DNA from: Paenibacillus lupini
GTDB taxonomy: Bacteria; Bacillota; Bacilli; Paenibacillales; Paenibacillaceae
DNA length: 64,000 nt
Direction of reading: 5' to 3'
Assembly: GCF_011761355.1 (NCBI RefSeq)
Contig: NZ_JAASRW010000002.1
Coordinates: 558,001-622,000 of the forward strand
In this document: positions 15,985-25,814 of the stretch, in pieces
Layout: every line of letters starts with the position of its first letter
How positions within the stretch are numbered: position 1 is the first letter of the stretch
Position numbers and translations under genes: made by a program
The notes under the pieces: generated by a model
Database searches by the model: none
Seen by the model: the letters and a program-made list of their open reading frames with translations, nothing else
What the model was told of the DNA's origin: nothing

Positions 15985-18192
15985 ATGATAAAACGAATTA
16001 AGCTTCGTACGTTGTTGTTTGGAGGGATAATGACCCTCCTTTTTGTTGTTTTAATCGGCAGAATCTATTGGGTACAAGTAGTCAAAGGTGACTTTTGGTA
16101 TGACGAGGCCAAGACGAGGTGGGCAGCGGAAGAGAAACTTGTAGCGAAGAGGGGGTCTATCACTGACAGAGACGGCAACATGTTCGCTATGGATTCCATT
16201 GCTTATGATGTATCGGTTAATCCGGCTATGATTCATTCCTTAAATATAGCAGATGAAGTAGCAGAAGGATTGCATAAGATACTCGGAAAGTCAGAAGCTG
16301 ATCTGCTTAAGATCGTGACCGCACAAAAGGATAATGGCGATTACTATCAGCAGCGGGAGATTCACGAGGAAGGCTGGAAGATTGATAAGGCGCTAGCCGA
16401 TAAAATCGTTGAGTTCGAAGACGGGTTGAAGAAAAAATACGATAAAAAAGACATTGGTATCATCATAAGCAATGATCAGAAGCGTTATTATCCTCGTAAT
16501 GCAAAGGCTTCCCAATTACTTGGTTATGTGACAAAGGAAGGCGAAGCCAAGACCGGTATTGAAGCCTTCTTCGATGAAAAATTGAGAGGCATTGACGGAG
16601 AGCTTAAGTATGAGAAGGACGGCAAGCGGGTACAGCTCGCGAAAGGCGATGTAGAATACCAGCCGGCTAAGGATGGACAAGACATTGCATTGACGATCGA
16701 CATGGATATTCAGGATTATGTCGAGAAGGCACTTCAAGACATTGATGATAAGTACCATCCGAAGAGCATTACAGCAATCGCGGCCGATCCCAATACGATG
16801 GAAATCCTGGCGATGGCCAATTATCCGACATTTGATCCGAATACTTATTGGGACAGCAATTATGAGAATGCTTATAATCATTCGATCAAATCTCTGTATG
16901 AACCGGGATCTACCTTTAAGATTGTGACGCTTGCCGCTGCGGTGCAGGAAGGCATCTTTAATCCAAATGCGACTTATCATTCTGGTTCGATTGCCGTTCC
17001 AGGGACACCGGTACGGGATATCAACAAAGTTGGCTGGGGTACCATTACTTATCTGGAAGGCCTGAAGCGTTCCAGTAACGTTGCCTTCGTAAAGCTAGGC
17101 TGGGAACAGCTGGGCGGCGAAAAGCTGCTGGATTATATTAATCGGTTTGGTTTTGGCAAAAAGACCGGGATCGAGCTCGGCGGAGAATCCGCAGGTGCAA
17201 TTAATGTTAATTTATCTATTCCGTCTGATATTGCCCGCGCATCATTTGGTCAAGGTAAAGTACAGGTAACGGCGCTTCAGCAGGTTGCGGCTGTAGCTGC
17301 AGTGGCAAACGGCGGTAAGCTGATGGAGCCGCATATTGTCAAGCAGATCTATGATCCGAATACCCAAACTACGGTGAAGACCGAGCCAAAGGTAATTAAT
17401 AACAATGTTATTTCAAAGGAAACCTCGAAGAAGGTTGGCGAATATCTCGAGCAGGTTGTATCGGACCAAGAAATTGGTACGGGACGCAATGCCTACATCG
17501 AAGGTTACCGGGTAGCAGGTAAGACAGGTACGGCGCAAAAGGTAATCAACGGCAAATATTCTTCAGACAAATTCGTTGTATCTTTTATCGGATACGCACC
17601 TGTTGAGAATCCGAAGATTGTCCTTTATATCGTAGTTGACGAACCAAACGATTCTACAGTTGGTGGTGGTGCAGTAGCAGCGCCAGCCTTCAAGGACATT
17701 GTGTATAAAAGCTTGAAGCATATGGGTATCGCACCTGAGATTCAAGGTGCCGATGACGAGAAGAAAGAAGTAACCGTTACTGTGCCAGCGCTCTCCAAAC
17801 TGACCGTATCTGCTGCGAAGTCCCAGTTGAAGTCACGTAGTCTTAATGTCGAGGTAGTTGGCAGCGGCAAAACGGTCATCCAGCAAGTACCTGCATCAGG
17901 AGCTTCTGTTCATCCTGCCCAGAAGGTTTATTTGATAACTGAGCAGCGGGACAAGCTCAAGATACCGGATATGACGGGCATCTCCTTGCGGGATGCGCTG
18001 GAAATTGCTTCTGTTCTTGATATTCGTGTAACTGCGGAAGGCGCAGGATATGTCGTGAGTCAAAAGCAGGTAACGAAAAATGGCGAACGGCTGCTTCAGC
18101 TTACTTTGTCTCCTGAATTACAACAGGAATCAGGACAAGATGAAGCTGCTGATGCAGATGCATCCAAGGCAGATACAACAAATACGCAATAA
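15985..18192 (+). CDS. pbpB: Penicillin-binding protein 2B-type transpeptidase with PASTA domains
   Basis: 735 residues; a class B PBP that cross-links septal peptidoglycan. One membrane anchor (about 8-28), then the PBP dimerisation domain with KRGSITDRDGN. The transpeptidase domain carries the three active-site motifs: STFK (309-312), SSN (363-365) and KTG (513-515). Two PASTA repeats occupy about 590-720, and an acidic Ala/Asp-rich tail ends the protein. B. subtilis PBP2B is 716 residues with the same plan. ATG 15985 is chosen over GTG 15976 because AGGTG overlaps the latter. Position directly after ftsL supports PBP2B over a sporulation PBP. Confidence 0.93.
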   Translation: MIKRIKLRTLLFGGIMTLLFVVLIGRIYWVQVVKGDFWYDEAKTRWAAEEKLVAKRGSITDRDGNMFAMDSIAYDVSVNPAMIHSLNIADEVAEGLHKILGKSEADLLKIVTAQKDNGDYYQQREIHEEGWKIDKALADKIVEFEDGLKKKYDKKDIGIIISNDQKRYYPRNAKASQLLGYVTKEGEAKTGIEAFFDEKLRGIDGELKYEKDGKRVQLAKGDVEYQPAKDGQDIALTIDMDIQDYVEKALQDIDDKYHPKSITAIAADPNTMEILAMANYPTFDPNTYWDSNYENAYNHSIKSLYEPGSTFKIVTLAAAVQEGIFNPNATYHSGSIAVPGTPVRDINKVGWGTITYLEGLKRSSNVAFVKLGWEQLGGEKLLDYINRFGFGKKTGIELGGESAGAINVNLSIPSDIARASFGQGKVQVTALQQVAAVAAVANGGKLMEPHIVKQIYDPNTQTTVKTEPKVINNNVISKETSKKVGEYLEQVVSDQEIGTGRNAYIEGYRVAGKTGTAQKVINGKYSSDKFVVSFIGYAPVENPKIVLYIVVDEPNDSTVGGGAVAAPAFKDIVYKSLKHMGIAPEIQGADDEKKEVTVTVPALSKLTVSAAKSQLKSRSLNVEVVGSGKTVIQQVPASGASVHPAQKVYLITEQRDKLKIPDMTGISLRDALEIASVLDIRVTAEGAGYVVSQKQVTKNGERLLQLTLSPELQQESGQDEAADADASKADTTNTQ

Positions 18193-18213
18193 TCAATAAA
18201 CAGCTTGTTCTAT

Positions 18214-18291
18214 CCCCCCCTTGTCCCTCATAAGTTGGGAATGAGCGTCAGCGTACGCTCTGCCGAAGGATGAGGCGGAGGGGGACAAAGG
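18214..18291 (+). promoter_or_regulatory. Long-range stem covering the spoVD ribosome-binding site
   Basis: CCTTGTCCC (about 18219-18227) with flanking CTCAT can pair with GGGGACAAAGG (about 18281-18291) and ATGAG (18270-18274). The right arm contains the G-rich Shine-Dalgarno of spoVD. A smaller GAGCG/CGCTC hairpin lies inside. This could limit spoVD translation on read-through transcripts from pbpB. Confidence 0.45.
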
Positions 18292-18293
18292 AT

Positions 18294-20231
18294 ATGAAGG
18301 TATCAAATGTAACATTGCGTCGCCGGCTGTTTATTGTGTTAATGATTTGTGTAATTGCTTTTGCAGGTTTGATCTTTCGGCTTGCCTATGTTCAGTTATG
18401 GCAGGGGGAGAAGCTGTCTGCCAAGGCAGAAGATTCCTGGCGGCGCGAAATTACTTATAAGGCGAAAAGGGGCGAGATTTGGGACCGCAACGGGGTGAAG
18501 CTCGCCTTTGACGTGAGCACGCCATCCGTACTTGCTATACCTGTCCAAATTCCGGACAAGGCAGCGACTGCGGCCAAGCTGGCCCCTTATTTGGACATGA
18601 CAGAGGAATCGCTTATTAAGCTGTTATCAAAGAAGGAACGGATTGTGGAGCTGAAGCCGGGCGGCCGGAAAATGTCGCTGAATGAAGCACAGGAAGTAAG
18701 AGACCTGCATCTGAGCGGCATTGTTATTGCCGAAGATAACAGCCGGTACTACCCTTATGGCAGCCTTGCTGCACATTTGCTTGGTTTTACGGGTATTGAT
18801 GGAGGCCTTACAGGTGTAGAATCCAAATATAATGATAAGCTGACAGGAATTAACGGCAATGTATCGTATTTATCTGATGCAGCGGGCAAGACGATGCCTA
18901 ACTCATCGGACACCTATAAGGCGCCTCAACAAGGTCTGACGATGGAATTAACTATTGATAAGCAGATTCAAGCCGTAATGGAACGTGAACTCGATCAGGC
19001 TATGACCGCACTTCAAGCCGATAATATAATCGCGATTGCGATGAATCCGAACAACGGTGAAATATTAGGCATGGCCAGCAGGCCAACCTATGAACCGGCC
19101 AATTATAGAGAGTTTCCGACCGAGGTATACAACCGTAACCTTCCGATTTGGATGACTTACGAGCCGGGTTCTACCTTTAAGATCATAACGCTTGCAGCAG
19201 CCATTGAAGAGAAAAAGGTTGATTTGAAGAATGAGTACTTCTTCGATCCGGGAGCCGTAGAGATTGGCGGAGCAAGGCTTCGCTGCTGGAAGAAAGGCGG
19301 CCATGGCAGCCAAACGTTCCTGGAGGTTGTTCAAAATTCCTGCAACCCGGGATTTGTAAACCTTGGCAATCGGCTTGGCAAAGAGAAGCTTTTCGATTAT
19401 ATTAAAAACTTCGGATTCGGTTCGAAGACAGGTATTGATATTCCAGGCGAAGCGAACGGGATCTTGTTCAAGCTGGATAAGGTAGGTCCTGTCGAGCTGG
19501 CTACAACTGCCTTTGGGCAAGGGGTATCGGTGACGCCAATTCAACAGATCGCTGCCGTTTCTGCCGCTGTAAATGGCGGTACCTTGTATAAACCGCATGT
19601 GACGAAAGCGTGGATTAATCCATTAACCGGGGAAACCGTGCAACAAGTGGAGCCGGAAGAGGTACGCAAGGTTATATCGGAAGATACGTCGAGGCAAGTG
19701 CGTGAAGCACTTGAAAGTGTCGTAGCTCAAGGGACGGGGAAAAATGCTTTCATTGACGGCTACCGAGTTGGAGGAAAAACAGGTACAGCACAAAAAGTAA
19801 TTAACGGTCGTTACTCTCCTAATGAACATATCGTATCCTTTATCGGATTCGCACCAGCAGATAAACCAGAGATCGTCATCTATGTAGCGGTTGATAATCC
19901 GCAGGGCATTCAATTTGGTGGCGTTGTCGCAGCACCAATCGTTCATAATATTATGGAAGATGCGCTAACCATTTTGCAGGTGCCGCCGCGTGAAAAGCAG
20001 ATTGACAGAACTTATAAGTATGGTGAAACTCCGATTGTGACGGTGCCTAATATGATCGGCCAGTCGGTATCAGACATCTATGAAGATATGAACATGAACT
20101 TTAATCTTTCTTCAGCAGGCTCAGGCAATACCGTCATTCGTCAGGCACCAGCCGCTGGTACAAGAGTGGATAAAGGTTCTACAATCCGAATATATTTGGG
20201 CGATGAGAATGATATATCCGATACCCATTGA
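18294..20231 (+). CDS. spoVD: Stage V sporulation protein D (sporulation-specific PBP)
   Basis: 645 residues (B. subtilis SpoVD 646). A class B PBP needed for spore cortex synthesis, acting with SpoVE at the forespore membrane. A membrane helix (about 11-31) is followed by the dimerisation domain with KRGEIWDRNG. The active site has STFK (293-296), SCN (349-351) and KTG (495-497). A single PASTA domain is at about 580-640, against two in the preceding PBP; this and the exact length separate the two paralogues. ATG 18294 follows GGAGGGGGACAAAGG. The pbpB-spoVD-murE order is as in B. subtilis. A SigE promoter is expected, but I cannot place one firmly. Confidence 0.93.
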   Translation: MKVSNVTLRRRLFIVLMICVIAFAGLIFRLAYVQLWQGEKLSAKAEDSWRREITYKAKRGEIWDRNGVKLAFDVSTPSVLAIPVQIPDKAATAAKLAPYLDMTEESLIKLLSKKERIVELKPGGRKMSLNEAQEVRDLHLSGIVIAEDNSRYYPYGSLAAHLLGFTGIDGGLTGVESKYNDKLTGINGNVSYLSDAAGKTMPNSSDTYKAPQQGLTMELTIDKQIQAVMERELDQAMTALQADNIIAIAMNPNNGEILGMASRPTYEPANYREFPTEVYNRNLPIWMTYEPGSTFKIITLAAAIEEKKVDLKNEYFFDPGAVEIGGARLRCWKKGGHGSQTFLEVVQNSCNPGFVNLGNRLGKEKLFDYIKNFGFGSKTGIDIPGEANGILFKLDKVGPVELATTAFGQGVSVTPIQQIAAVSAAVNGGTLYKPHVTKAWINPLTGETVQQVEPEEVRKVISEDTSRQVREALESVVAQGTGKNAFIDGYRVGGKTGTAQKVINGRYSPNEHIVSFIGFAPADKPEIVIYVAVDNPQGIQFGGVVAAPIVHNIMEDALTILQVPPREKQIDRTYKYGETPIVTVPNMIGQSVSDIYEDMNMNFNLSSAGSGNTVIRQAPAAGTRVDKGSTIRIYLGDENDISDTH

Positions 20232-20317
20232 CCTACAATAGTCAAGGGGGATGATATAACTCATACTCCTTGACTTACAATAGTCAATGAGGATGATATA
20301 ATGCATCCTCCTTGACT
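20228..20317 (+). repeat. 42-bp tandem repeat with palindromes and an extended -10, upstream of murE
   Basis: Two full 42-base units start at 20228 and 20270 and a third begins at 20312. Each unit opens with TTGACY-TACAAT-AGTCAA, a perfect dyad around TACAAT, and continues with GGATGATATAAY. The second has TGATATAAT (20294-20302), an extended -10, and a GGATG/CATCC hairpin. It may be a duplicated promoter/operator for murE onward. The first unit overlaps the spoVD stop codon. Confidence 0.7.
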
Positions 20318-20357
20318 ATAATGAGAGATAACGACCTACATATGGGAGGAAAACAAC

Positions 20358-21845
20358 ATGCGATTAAGCGATTTGGCCAAACGGCTTATTACAGCGAAGC
20401 TGCTAGGCTCCGGCGATATAGAGGTGACTGGTATTGAGACGGATTCCCGCAAGGTAGAACCCGGCCAGCTATTCATTTGTTTGCCGGGGCATACCGTTGA
20501 CGGGCATGCGTACGCGCCTCAGGCAGCAGCCAAAGGCGCAGTCGCCTTCGTCGTCGAACGTGAGCTGGAGCTGGATGCTCCACAGCTCCTCGTAAAAGAT
20601 TGCAGGCTGGCAATGGCTGTGCTTGCCGATCATTACTATGGACATCCTAGCGAAGCTTTGAATTTGATCGGAGTTACGGGAACTAACGGCAAGACAACAA
20701 CGACTTATTTAATCGAGCAAATTTTGAATGACAATGGCCGGAGCTCTGGTGTGATTGGGACAGTTGAGATGCGTTATGCGGGCAAATCGTTCCCGATGTC
20801 CGGGACAACGCCTGAGGCGCTGCAGCTTCAGCAATACTTAGCTGCTATGCGTGAGGAAGGAACAGCATATTGTGCGATGGAAGTATCTTCGCATGCACTT
20901 GAGCAAGGCCGTGTGAAGGGCTGCCGTTTCCGTACGGCCATCTTTACAAACCTGACGCAGGATCACCTGGATTATCACGGCACGATGGAGAAATACGCTG
21001 CGGCGAAGGGCTTATTCTTCTCCCGTCTTGGCAATGAGTTCCCGTCACAACAGGGCGACTGTTCCTACGCGGTATTAAACGTCGATGATGAAGTGTCGGA
21101 TCAGTTCGCCAAGCTGACGGCAGCGGAAGTTATTACTTACGGGATTGACCGGGAAGCTGATGTACGTGCGTCCAATATCCGAATTTCCGCACAAGGGACG
21201 ACTTTCCATTTAACAACGTTCCGCGGGGAAACAGATATAGCGCTTCAGATGGTCGGCAAGTTTAATGTCTACAATGCATTGGCAGCCATTACAGCAGCTC
21301 TGATCGAAGATATTACGCTCGAACAGATAAAAGCCAGTCTCGAAGCCGTTCCAGGCGTGCCTGGCCGAGTTGAGTCGGTGCAGGCAGGTCAGGATTTTGC
21401 TGTTGTTGTTGACTATGCACATACACCGGATGGACTTGAGAATGTTCTGCGAGCTGTGAAGGAGCTTGCACCGCCTCGTATTATTTGTGTGTTTGGCTGC
21501 GGCGGAGACCGTGACCGAACGAAACGTCCAATCATGGGCTCCATTGCAGCACGTTATGCAGACTATGTGTTTGTCACATCAGATAATCCAAGAACAGAAG
21601 ACCCTGATCTGATCCTGAAGGATATTGAGGCAGGACTAGAGGCCGATGGCGTATCGCCGGAACATTACGAACTGCTGGTCGATCGCCGCGCTGCGATTGA
21701 AAAAGCGGTTGAAATGGCAAGCTCCGGCGATGTAGTATTGATTGCGGGGAAAGGTCATGAAACGTATCAAATTATCGGAAGCGTAACGCATCCATTTGAT
21801 GACCGATTAGTGGCGAAAGAAGCGATAAGGGGATTGTTACATTGA
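20358..21845 (+). CDS. murE: UDP-MurNAc-tripeptide ligase (meso-diaminopimelate-adding)
   Basis: 495 residues. It adds the third residue to UDP-MurNAc-Ala-Glu. The ATP loop GVTGTNGKTTT lies at about 105-115 and the central Mur ligase domain follows. DNPR (around residue 408) is the meso-DAP specificity motif, so the stem peptide should carry meso-DAP, consistent with the dapL gene at 48142. The start ATG is 18 bases after the TATG-rich end of the repeat region, with GGGAGG in front. The stop overlaps the murF start, so the two are coupled. Confidence 0.96.
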   Translation: MRLSDLAKRLITAKLLGSGDIEVTGIETDSRKVEPGQLFICLPGHTVDGHAYAPQAAAKGAVAFVVERELELDAPQLLVKDCRLAMAVLADHYYGHPSEALNLIGVTGTNGKTTTTYLIEQILNDNGRSSGVIGTVEMRYAGKSFPMSGTTPEALQLQQYLAAMREEGTAYCAMEVSSHALEQGRVKGCRFRTAIFTNLTQDHLDYHGTMEKYAAAKGLFFSRLGNEFPSQQGDCSYAVLNVDDEVSDQFAKLTAAEVITYGIDREADVRASNIRISAQGTTFHLTTFRGETDIALQMVGKFNVYNALAAITAALIEDITLEQIKASLEAVPGVPGRVESVQAGQDFAVVVDYAHTPDGLENVLRAVKELAPPRIICVFGCGGDRDRTKRPIMGSIAARYADYVFVTSDNPRTEDPDLILKDIEAGLEADGVSPEHYELLVDRRAAIEKAVEMASSGDVVLIAGKGHETYQIIGSVTHPFDDRLVAKEAIRGLLH

Positions 21846-23254
21846 TAAATCGTACATTGGAGCAGGTCGCCGTCATGTGCGGCGCTAGAGCCTATAAAGG
21901 TGAGCCGATCCGTATTGCTGGTGTAAGTACTGATACGCGTAGTATTAAGGATGGCCAGCTGTTCGTTCCGCTCGTTGGGGAGAACTTTGATGGCCACCAT
22001 TATGTACTGCAGGCGCTGCAGCAAGGTGCTGCCGCTGCATTATGGGAGATGAAGCGGGAAGTGCCGTCGGAGCTGGCGGATGCACCACTGCTGTTCGTAA
22101 GAGATACGTTAAAGGCATTGCAGCAGCTTGCTACTTCCTACCGTGAAGAATTGTATGTTCGTGTCATTGGCATTACGGGAAGCAACGGCAAGACAACAAC
22201 AAAGGATATGGTTGCTGCTGTACTTGGCACCTCCTATAAGGTTCATAAAACAGCAGGTAACCTAAATAATCATATCGGTCTGCCGCTTACGGTGCTGGAG
22301 CTTGATGAAGAAACGGATGCGGCTGTACTGGAAATGGGAATGAGCGGCTTTGGTGAGATTGAGCTGCTTACGAATATTGCACGTCCAGATGTAGCGGTCA
22401 TTACGAATATTGGTGATGCGCATTTGCTGCAATTAGGTTCAAGGGAAGGAATTGCTAAGGCGAAGCTCGAAATTGCACAGGGTCTCCAATCGGGAGGCAT
22501 TCTGCTGTATAACGGTGATGAGCCATTGCTAGAAGCTGAGCTTAAGACGATGAGCCTGCCGGAAGGCATGCAGCTCCAGACGTTTGGTTTAGGCGAGCAA
22601 AATGACTGGTCGGCAGCAGAGATTGGGATAGGCGCTGTTTCCTCTACCTTTACGGTTAAACGCAAAGGGCTGGAGAATGCATCAGCACCCTATACCATTC
22701 CTGTGCCTGGCCAGCATAATGTAAGCAATGCTCTTGCTGCCATCGCAATCGGACGCCGTTTCGGCATTTCGGAAGACAATATCCGCAATGGCTTAGTTGG
22801 GCTTGAGCTGACAGGGATGCGTATCCAGCCAGTGAAAGCAAGTAATGGAGCCATGATTCTAAATGATGCTTATAACGCTAATCCAACAGCTGTTCGGGCT
22901 GCTATCGATTTAGTTGCCCAGTTATCCGGTTTCCGCCGGAAGTGGATTGTGCTTGGTGATATGCTGGAGCTTGGTCCGGATGAAGAGTCACTTCATTTCG
23001 AGACAGGCGCTTACATTACACCGGACAAGGCTGATGCCGTTGTCACGTTTGGCAGCTTATCTCTGCATACGTCGGAAGGGGCTTTGTCCCAATTCCCGGC
23101 AGAAGCAAAGAATACGAGAATTGTACATTTTGACGATAAAGAAAAGCTTGGAGAATGGTTAAAAGAGCAAGTGGAGCCAGATGATATCATACTGGTCAAA
23201 GGCTCCCGCGGTATGCGAATGGAACAGATTGTCCAAACTTTGGAAGCGAGGTGA
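21842..23254 (+). CDS. murF: UDP-MurNAc-pentapeptide ligase (D-Ala-D-Ala-adding)
   Basis: 470 residues. It adds D-alanyl-D-alanine to UDP-MurNAc-tripeptide. The ATP loop [11 protein letters not shown] is at about 110-120; [22 protein letters not shown] and LNDAYNANP are MurF signatures. It starts at TTG 21842 overlapping the murE stop by four bases. In B. subtilis murF lies elsewhere next to ddl; here it is inside the dcw cluster, the more common bacterial arrangement. Confidence 0.96.
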   Translation: MINRTLEQVAVMCGARAYKGEPIRIAGVSTDTRSIKDGQLFVPLVGENFDGHHYVLQALQQGAAAALWEMKREVPSELADAPLLFVRDTLKALQQLATSYREELYVRVIGITGSNGKTTTKDMVAAVLGTSYKVHKTAGNLNNHIGLPLTVLELDEETDAAVLEMGMSGFGEIELLTNIARPDVAVITNIGDAHLLQLGSREGIAKAKLEIAQGLQSGGILLYNGDEPLLEAELKTMSLPEGMQLQTFGLGEQNDWSAAEIGIGAVSSTFTVKRKGLENASAPYTIPVPGQHNVSNALAAIAIGRRFGISEDNIRNGLVGLELTGMRIQPVKASNGAMILNDAYNANPTAVRAAIDLVAQLSGFRRKWIVLGDMLELGPDEESLHFETGAYITPDKADAVVTFGSLSLHTSEGALSQFPAEAKNTRIVHFDDKEKLGEWLKEQVEPDDIILVKGSRGMRMEQIVQTLEAR

Positions 23255-23258
23255 GATA

Positions 23259-24215
23259 ATGGACACGATGGTCATCTTATTTTCTTTAGGCGCATCATTC
23301 TTAATAGCAGTTCTGCTTGGACCATTGTTCATTCCGCTTCTCCGGCGCATGAAGTTTGGACAGCAAATCCGGACTGACGGTCCACAAAGCCACTTGAAGA
23401 AGAGCGGCACCCCTACAATGGGCGGCATCATCATTATGCTTGCACTACTTATTTCTTTCTTGAAATTTTCCGATAAGACAGCTGATTTCTGGGTGCTGCT
23501 AACTGCATCTGTAGGGTTTGGTCTTGTTGGTTTCCTGGATGATTATATCAAAATCGTATTTAAACGTTCGCTTGGTCTGACAGCACGTCAGAAGTTGTTC
23601 GGTCAGCTGTTGTTCTCCATCATCGTATGCGCAGAGCTGTATAATATGAATCACAGCACGCTGATTACAATACCGGGAACATCATGGGACTTTGATCTTG
23701 GGTGGTTCTACTATCCTTTTGTTGTCATCATCTTATTTGGTTCCAGTAATGCAGTAAACTTCACAGACGGCCTGGACGGTCTTTTGTCGGGCACAAGTGC
23801 TATCGCTTTTGGCGCATTTACGATTCTAGCTCTGCAAGTATCTGAGCATGAATCGGCTATTTTCTCCGCAGCGATGGTAGGAGCGGTATTAGGATTCCTA
23901 ATCTTTAATGCTCATCCGGCCAAGGTGTTTATGGGTGACACCGGATCACTTGGAATTGGCGGGGGCATTGCTGCAGTCGCCATCTTGACGAAGATGGAAA
24001 TTTTGCTTGTTATTGTTGGCGGCGTGTTCGTTCTGGAGATGCTTTCTGTTATCTTGCAAGTAGGATCATTTAAATTGCGAGGCAAAAGGATCTTTAAAAT
24101 GAGCCCAATTCACCATCATTTCGAATTAAGCGGCTGGTCCGAATGGCGTGTCGTTACAACGTTCTGGTCGGTTGGTCTTGTGTTAGCGGTAATTGGACTT
24201 CTTCTTGGTCTTTAA
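23259..24215 (+). CDS. mraY: Phospho-MurNAc-pentapeptide transferase (lipid I synthase)
   Basis: 318 residues with about ten membrane helices. MraY transfers phospho-MurNAc-pentapeptide to undecaprenyl phosphate on the inner membrane face. Family motifs present: [18 protein letters not shown] with the paired aspartates, [23 protein letters not shown], and SPIHHHFE. An upstream in-frame start at 23181 would lie inside murF; ATG 23259 with GCGAGGTGAG upstream gives the family length and a four-base gap after murF. Confidence 0.96.
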   Translation: MDTMVILFSLGASFLIAVLLGPLFIPLLRRMKFGQQIRTDGPQSHLKKSGTPTMGGIIIMLALLISFLKFSDKTADFWVLLTASVGFGLVGFLDDYIKIVFKRSLGLTARQKLFGQLLFSIIVCAELYNMNHSTLITIPGTSWDFDLGWFYYPFVVIILFGSSNAVNFTDGLDGLLSGTSAIAFGAFTILALQVSEHESAIFSAAMVGAVLGFLIFNAHPAKVFMGDTGSLGIGGGIAAVAILTKMEILLVIVGGVFVLEMLSVILQVGSFKLRGKRIFKMSPIHHHFELSGWSEWRVVTTFWSVGLVLAVIGLLLGL

Positions 24216-24229
24216 GGTTTCATTATTAC

Positions 24230-24283
24230 TTTGGCCTCCCTACAGCCGGTCTCCTATGTGAGACTGGTAAAAGGGTAGCCAAA
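24230..24283 (+). other. Two-tier stem-loop between mraY and murD
   Basis: TTTGGC..CCCT and CCGGTCTC pair with GAGACTGG, AGGG and GCCAAA. There is no T-run, so it looks more like an mRNA processing or stability hairpin than a terminator. Confidence 0.5.
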
Positions 24284-24345
24284 GTTACACATAACGAACG
24301 AGAATTAGCGGCTTACACCGCTTTTCATACAAAGGAGTTGTACTT

Positions 24346-25767
24346 ATGAACCATCCGGCGACATATCGGGATCGCCGCGTCGTTGTATTAGGTCTTGCGA
24401 GAAGCGGCGTGAGCGTTGCAAAAGTGTTCCATGCTCTGGGAGCGGAAGTTATCGTAAATGATAAAAAAGAACGTGAACTATGCCCCGAAGCGGATGAATT
24501 GACTGCTTTGGGCATTTCTGTGCTATGCGGTTATCATCCGGACGATCTCGTCACTAGTGAGACAGCATTGCTGGTCAAGAATCCAGGTATCCCTTATACG
24601 GCAGGTCCTGTACAGCAAGCAGAAGCGCATGGCGTGGAGATTGTAACGGAAGTTGAGGTTGCTTATTGGTTGTCAGCAGCGCCAATTATCGGAATTACAG
24701 GCTCGAATGGCAAAACAACGACGACAACATGGATCGGCCAGCTGCTTGGAGAAGCGGGCTTGAAGCCAATCGTGGCAGGTAATATTGGGATACCATTGTG
24801 TGAAGCGGCAACTGAAGCAAAGGAAGACAACTGGATTGTTGCTGAGCTCAGCAGCTTCCAATTAAAAGGGACATCTTCGTTCCGTCCGCGTATTGCTTTG
24901 CTTCTTAATATTGCGGAGACGCATCTGGACTATCATGGCGGCATGGAGGACTATGTGGCTTCTAAAGTGAAGCTGTTTGCTAATCAAACTGCCGACGATA
25001 TCGCAGTTCTGAACTGGGATGATGCCACCTGTAGAGCGCTAGTGGATCAGGTGACGGCAAAGGTGCTGCCTTTTTCCCTTTATACACGATTGGACAACGG
25101 TGTTTGCATAGAACCGCCGTTTGAGGCAGGGAGTGATGCAGAAGTAGCTCGAGTAATCGTATGGCGCAAAGAAGACGGATCTGAGAAGGTCATTCTGCCA
25201 GTTGCTGAACTTGGTATTCCAGGCCGCCACAACGCTGGTAATGCGCTTGCGGCTATTGCAGCCTGCATAGCTGCTGGAGTTGAACCTGACGTGATCGTGC
25301 CCGCACTGAAGCAGTTCAATGGTGTTGAGCATCGACTTGAGTATGCGGGTGAAGTGAAAGGCGTTAAATACTACAACGACTCCAAGGCGACTAATCCTAC
25401 AGCTACGATAATGTCTGTTGGCTCCATAAGCGCGCCAATTATACTCCTTGCGGGTGGTCTTGACCGTGGTTCCGATTATATGGAGCTTCTTCCGGTATTT
25501 CGCGACCGTCTCAAAGGACTGGTGGTTCTTGGCGAGTCGAGAGGCAAGCTGGCGAAGGTGGCCGAGCTTGCAGGTTTAACGAATCTGCGATTGGTCGAAC
25601 CTGAGGAGGACGCCGAGTCAACTTTGCGGAAGGCCGTACAAGAAGCTGCTAGCTTGGCAGAGCCTGGAGATGTTGTTTTATTGTCGCCGGCTTGTGCTAG
25701 CTGGGATATGTTTAAATCCTTTGAGCAGCGCGGACGCATTTTTAAAGAATCGGCGCATACCTTGTAA
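24346..25767 (+). CDS. murD: UDP-MurNAc-L-alanine:D-glutamate ligase
   Basis: 473 residues. It adds D-glutamate to UDP-MurNAc-L-Ala. The N-terminal Rossmann-like domain has VVVLGLARSGVS; the ATP loop [11 protein letters not shown] is at about 117-127. AELSSFQL, NIAETHLDYHG and YYNDSKATNP are characteristic. ATG 24346 follows AAGGAGTTG. It begins 130 bases after mraY behind a stem-loop, but is still likely in the same operon. Confidence 0.95.
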   Translation: MNHPATYRDRRVVVLGLARSGVSVAKVFHALGAEVIVNDKKERELCPEADELTALGISVLCGYHPDDLVTSETALLVKNPGIPYTAGPVQQAEAHGVEIVTEVEVAYWLSAAPIIGITGSNGKTTTTTWIGQLLGEAGLKPIVAGNIGIPLCEAATEAKEDNWIVAELSSFQLKGTSSFRPRIALLLNIAETHLDYHGGMEDYVASKVKLFANQTADDIAVLNWDDATCRALVDQVTAKVLPFSLYTRLDNGVCIEPPFEAGSDAEVARVIVWRKEDGSEKVILPVAELGIPGRHNAGNALAAIAACIAAGVEPDVIVPALKQFNGVEHRLEYAGEVKGVKYYNDSKATNPTATIMSVGSISAPIILLAGGLDRGSDYMELLPVFRDRLKGLVVLGESRGKLAKVAELAGLTNLRLVEPEEDAESTLRKAVQEAASLAEPGDVVLLSPACASWDMFKSFEQRGRIFKESAHTL

Positions 25768-25814
25768 GTAGGGGGCTTGTCCCTACTTTACGCAAATCAA
25801 GAGGTGTGTTTGCT

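Noticed and set aside
23181..23258. Upstream start of mraY
   Set aside because: Would overlap murF by over 70 bases and precede the conserved first membrane helix; ATG 23259 has a good Shine-Dalgarno.
24230..24283. Terminator between mraY and murD
   Set aside because: The stem is good but lacks a T-run and sits within a functional operon; kept only as a stem-loop.
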